Assembly: GCF_027922365.1 (NCBI RefSeq)
Contig: NZ_BSFN01000002.1
Location: 248,001 to 312,000 of the forward strand
Origin: Pseudomonas turukhanskensis
Lineage (GTDB): Bacteria > Pseudomonadota > Gammaproteobacteria > Pseudomonadales > Pseudomonadaceae
Length of the DNA: 64,000 bases
Direction: 5' to 3'
A program made the position numbers and the translations under genes. Positions 62,951 through 64,000 of the stretch are shown piece by piece (the first letter of the stretch is position 1; every line of letters starts with the position of its first letter). Below the pieces are notes generated by a model. It searched no databases. It worked only from the letters and a program-made list of their open reading frames with translations, and was not told the origin of the DNA.

Positions 62951-63094
62951 ATGATACCTGTCGCCACTCGGACGTTTACAACATATGCGGTTGAACTATT
63001 ACCGAATTCGGCGCCCTCCAAGCACGCTCTTTCGGGCTGGCCAGACAACGCGGTTTCAACGCCGTATGGCCGACGACCGGAAGATCGTTACGGT

Positions 63095-63865
63095 CTACAT
63101 GGCGAAGCCGCCATCGATGGGTATCACGGTGCCGGTCATGTAAGCCCCGGCCGTGCTCGCCAGTGCAATCGCCAACGCCCCCATCTCTTCTTCACGGCCC
63201 CAACGCTTCATCGGAATGATCGCGGTGTCTTCGGCCAGCGCTTGTTCATCGTTGGCGATATGGCTGGTCATCTTGCTCGGGAAGCGGCCCGGCGCAATAA
63301 CATTGACGTTGATGTGCTGACCAACCAGGTCGCGTGCCAGCGAGCGTGACAGATGGTGCAAGGCGGCCTTGCTCGGGCCATAGGCATAGGCTTCTTCACC
63401 GTAGGAGGTGATACCGGCTACCGAGCCGATATTGATCACCCGTGCCGGGCTCTCGCTGTTGCCAGCCTTGCGCAGCAGCGGTAGCAATTTCTGGATGCAC
63501 AGGAAAACCGAGGTCACGTTCAACTGCATGACTTTTTCAAAGCCTTTCACCGGGTAGGTTTCCAGCGGCGCGCCCCAGGTGGTGCCGGCGTTGTTGACCA
63601 GAATATCGAGCTTGTCGATCTGCCCGTTCAGTTGCTCGGCCAGGGCCACCACGCCTTCCTCGTGCGCCAGGTTGGCCGCGATGCCGTGGCATTCACCAAA
63701 CGCCGACAGTTCGGCGGCGGTAGCGGCACAGGCTTCGCCGTCACGGGCACAGACATAAACGCGGGCACCGGCTTCAACGAAGGCTTTGGCGATCATCTTG
63801 CCGATGCCTCGGGTGCCGCCGGTTACCAGTGCGGTGCGGCCTTGCAGGGAAAAGTAAGGGTGCAT
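63095..63865 (-). CDS. Short-chain dehydrogenase/reductase, RhlG-like
   Basis: 256 aa. The NADP motif TGGTRGIG is near residue 16, NNAGTTWG near 91, and the catalytic Ser-Tyr-Lys set is in NIGSVAGITSYGEEAYAYGPSKAAL. The N-terminus MHPYFSLQGRTALVTGG and the overall match to remembered P. aeruginosa RhlG are strong. RhlG reduces beta-ketoacyl chains; its role in rhamnolipid synthesis has been questioned, and no rhl genes are present here. A terminator lies after the stop; the 144 bp between it and the gene show nothing else. Confidence 0.85.
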   Translation of the reverse strand: MHPYFSLQGRTALVTGGTRGIGKMIAKAFVEAGARVYVCARDGEACAATAAELSAFGECHGIAANLAHEEGVVALAEQLNGQIDKLDILVNNAGTTWGAPLETYPVKGFEKVMQLNVTSVFLCIQKLLPLLRKAGNSESPARVINIGSVAGITSYGEEAYAYGPSKAALHHLSRSLARDLVGQHINVNVIAPGRFPSKMTSHIANDEQALAEDTAIIPMKRWGREEEMGALAIALASTAGAYMTGTVIPIDGGFAM

Positions 63866-64000
63866 GGGGGCGTGCTCTTGTCAGGGTTGTTGTGCCAACA
63901 CCCTAATACCCGAGGCGTGATTACGCAGGAACTATTGCCGCTGAGAATGCAGGGCCATGCGCAAATGCATGCCCTCCACCGTCATTCCCGTGAAGACGGG
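63866..64000. repeat. Right-edge intergenic region ending in a partial ATTCCCG-type repeat
   Basis: Upstream of the RhlG-like gene there is no further gene in the remaining 135 bp. The last bases (about 63981-64000, TCATTCCCGTGAAGACGGG) match the repeat family of the 6614-6693 hairpin and are cut by the window edge. Confidence 0.5.

Overview
The window is a stretch of core chromosome from a Pseudomonas, most likely of the P. fluorescens/P. putida side of the genus. The gene order decides this: map/rpsB-tsf-pyrH-frr-uppS-cdsA-dxr-rseP-bamA-skp-lpxD-fabZ-lpxA-lpxB-rnhB-dnaE-accA, then pyrG-kdsA-eno-ftsB-ispD, then ispF-truD-surE-pcm-nlpD-rpoS-rsmZ-fdxA, then mutS-pncC-recA-recX, plus the pairs erdR-dgkA and finR-fpr. 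No rRNA, tRNA, insertion sequence, prophage, integrase or CRISPR array was found. The only repeated DNA is small palindromic elements of at least four families, all in intergenic gaps.

Layout. 1-2473 (-) is a membrane glycosyltransferase with a GH17-like domain (NdvB type), cut by the left edge. 2820-6586 carries tcdA, a lipoprotein with an alpha/beta-hydrolase fold and the csdE-csdA sulfur-transfer pair. 6724-12956 (-) holds dapD, an ArsC-like protein, dapC, glnD and map. 13317-32456 (+) is the large essential block: ribosomal protein S2 and EF-Ts, UMP kinase, ribosome recycling, undecaprenyl and CDP-diacylglycerol synthesis, the first committed MEP step, RseP, BamA/Skp, the early lipid A pathway, RNase HII, the replicative polymerase and acetyl-CoA carboxylase alpha. 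32457-38911 continues with tilS, pyrG, kdsA, eno, ftsB and ispD. 39043-42114 is the glutathione-dependent formaldehyde module (LysR regulator, adhC, fghA). 42282-47304 is ispF to rpoS. The gap after rpoS holds the small RNA RsmZ with its GacA site, followed by fdxA and mutS on the other strand. 50933-53047 is pncC, recA and recX under a LexA-type box. The right end has a LOG-family protein, a PA3611-like secreted protein, a FadL-type porin behind a long structured leader, a DTW-domain tRNA modifier, a DMT exporter, erdR, dgkA, finR/fpr, trmO and a RhlG-like reductase.

Functional links. Envelope biogenesis dominates: BamA and Skp, LpxA/B/D, KdsA, FabZ, AccA, UppS, CdsA, DgkA and the isoprenoid enzymes Dxr, IspD and IspF. 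Five tRNA-modifying enzymes are scattered through the window (TcdA, TilS, TruD, TapT, TrmO); two of them act on t6A37. Global regulation is concentrated at nlpD-rpoS-rsmZ: a PsrA-like palindrome inside nlpD is well placed for the rpoS promoter, and an ideal GacA site precedes rsmZ.

Nothing here looks like a new defence, mobile or biosynthetic system. The least explained items are the leader of the FadL-type gene (54787-55403), the lipoprotein hydrolase with Asp where the nucleophilic Ser is expected, and trmO, whose start codon directly follows an upstream gene's terminator. Coordinates and translations were read by eye; family assignments rest on motif recognition without database searches.
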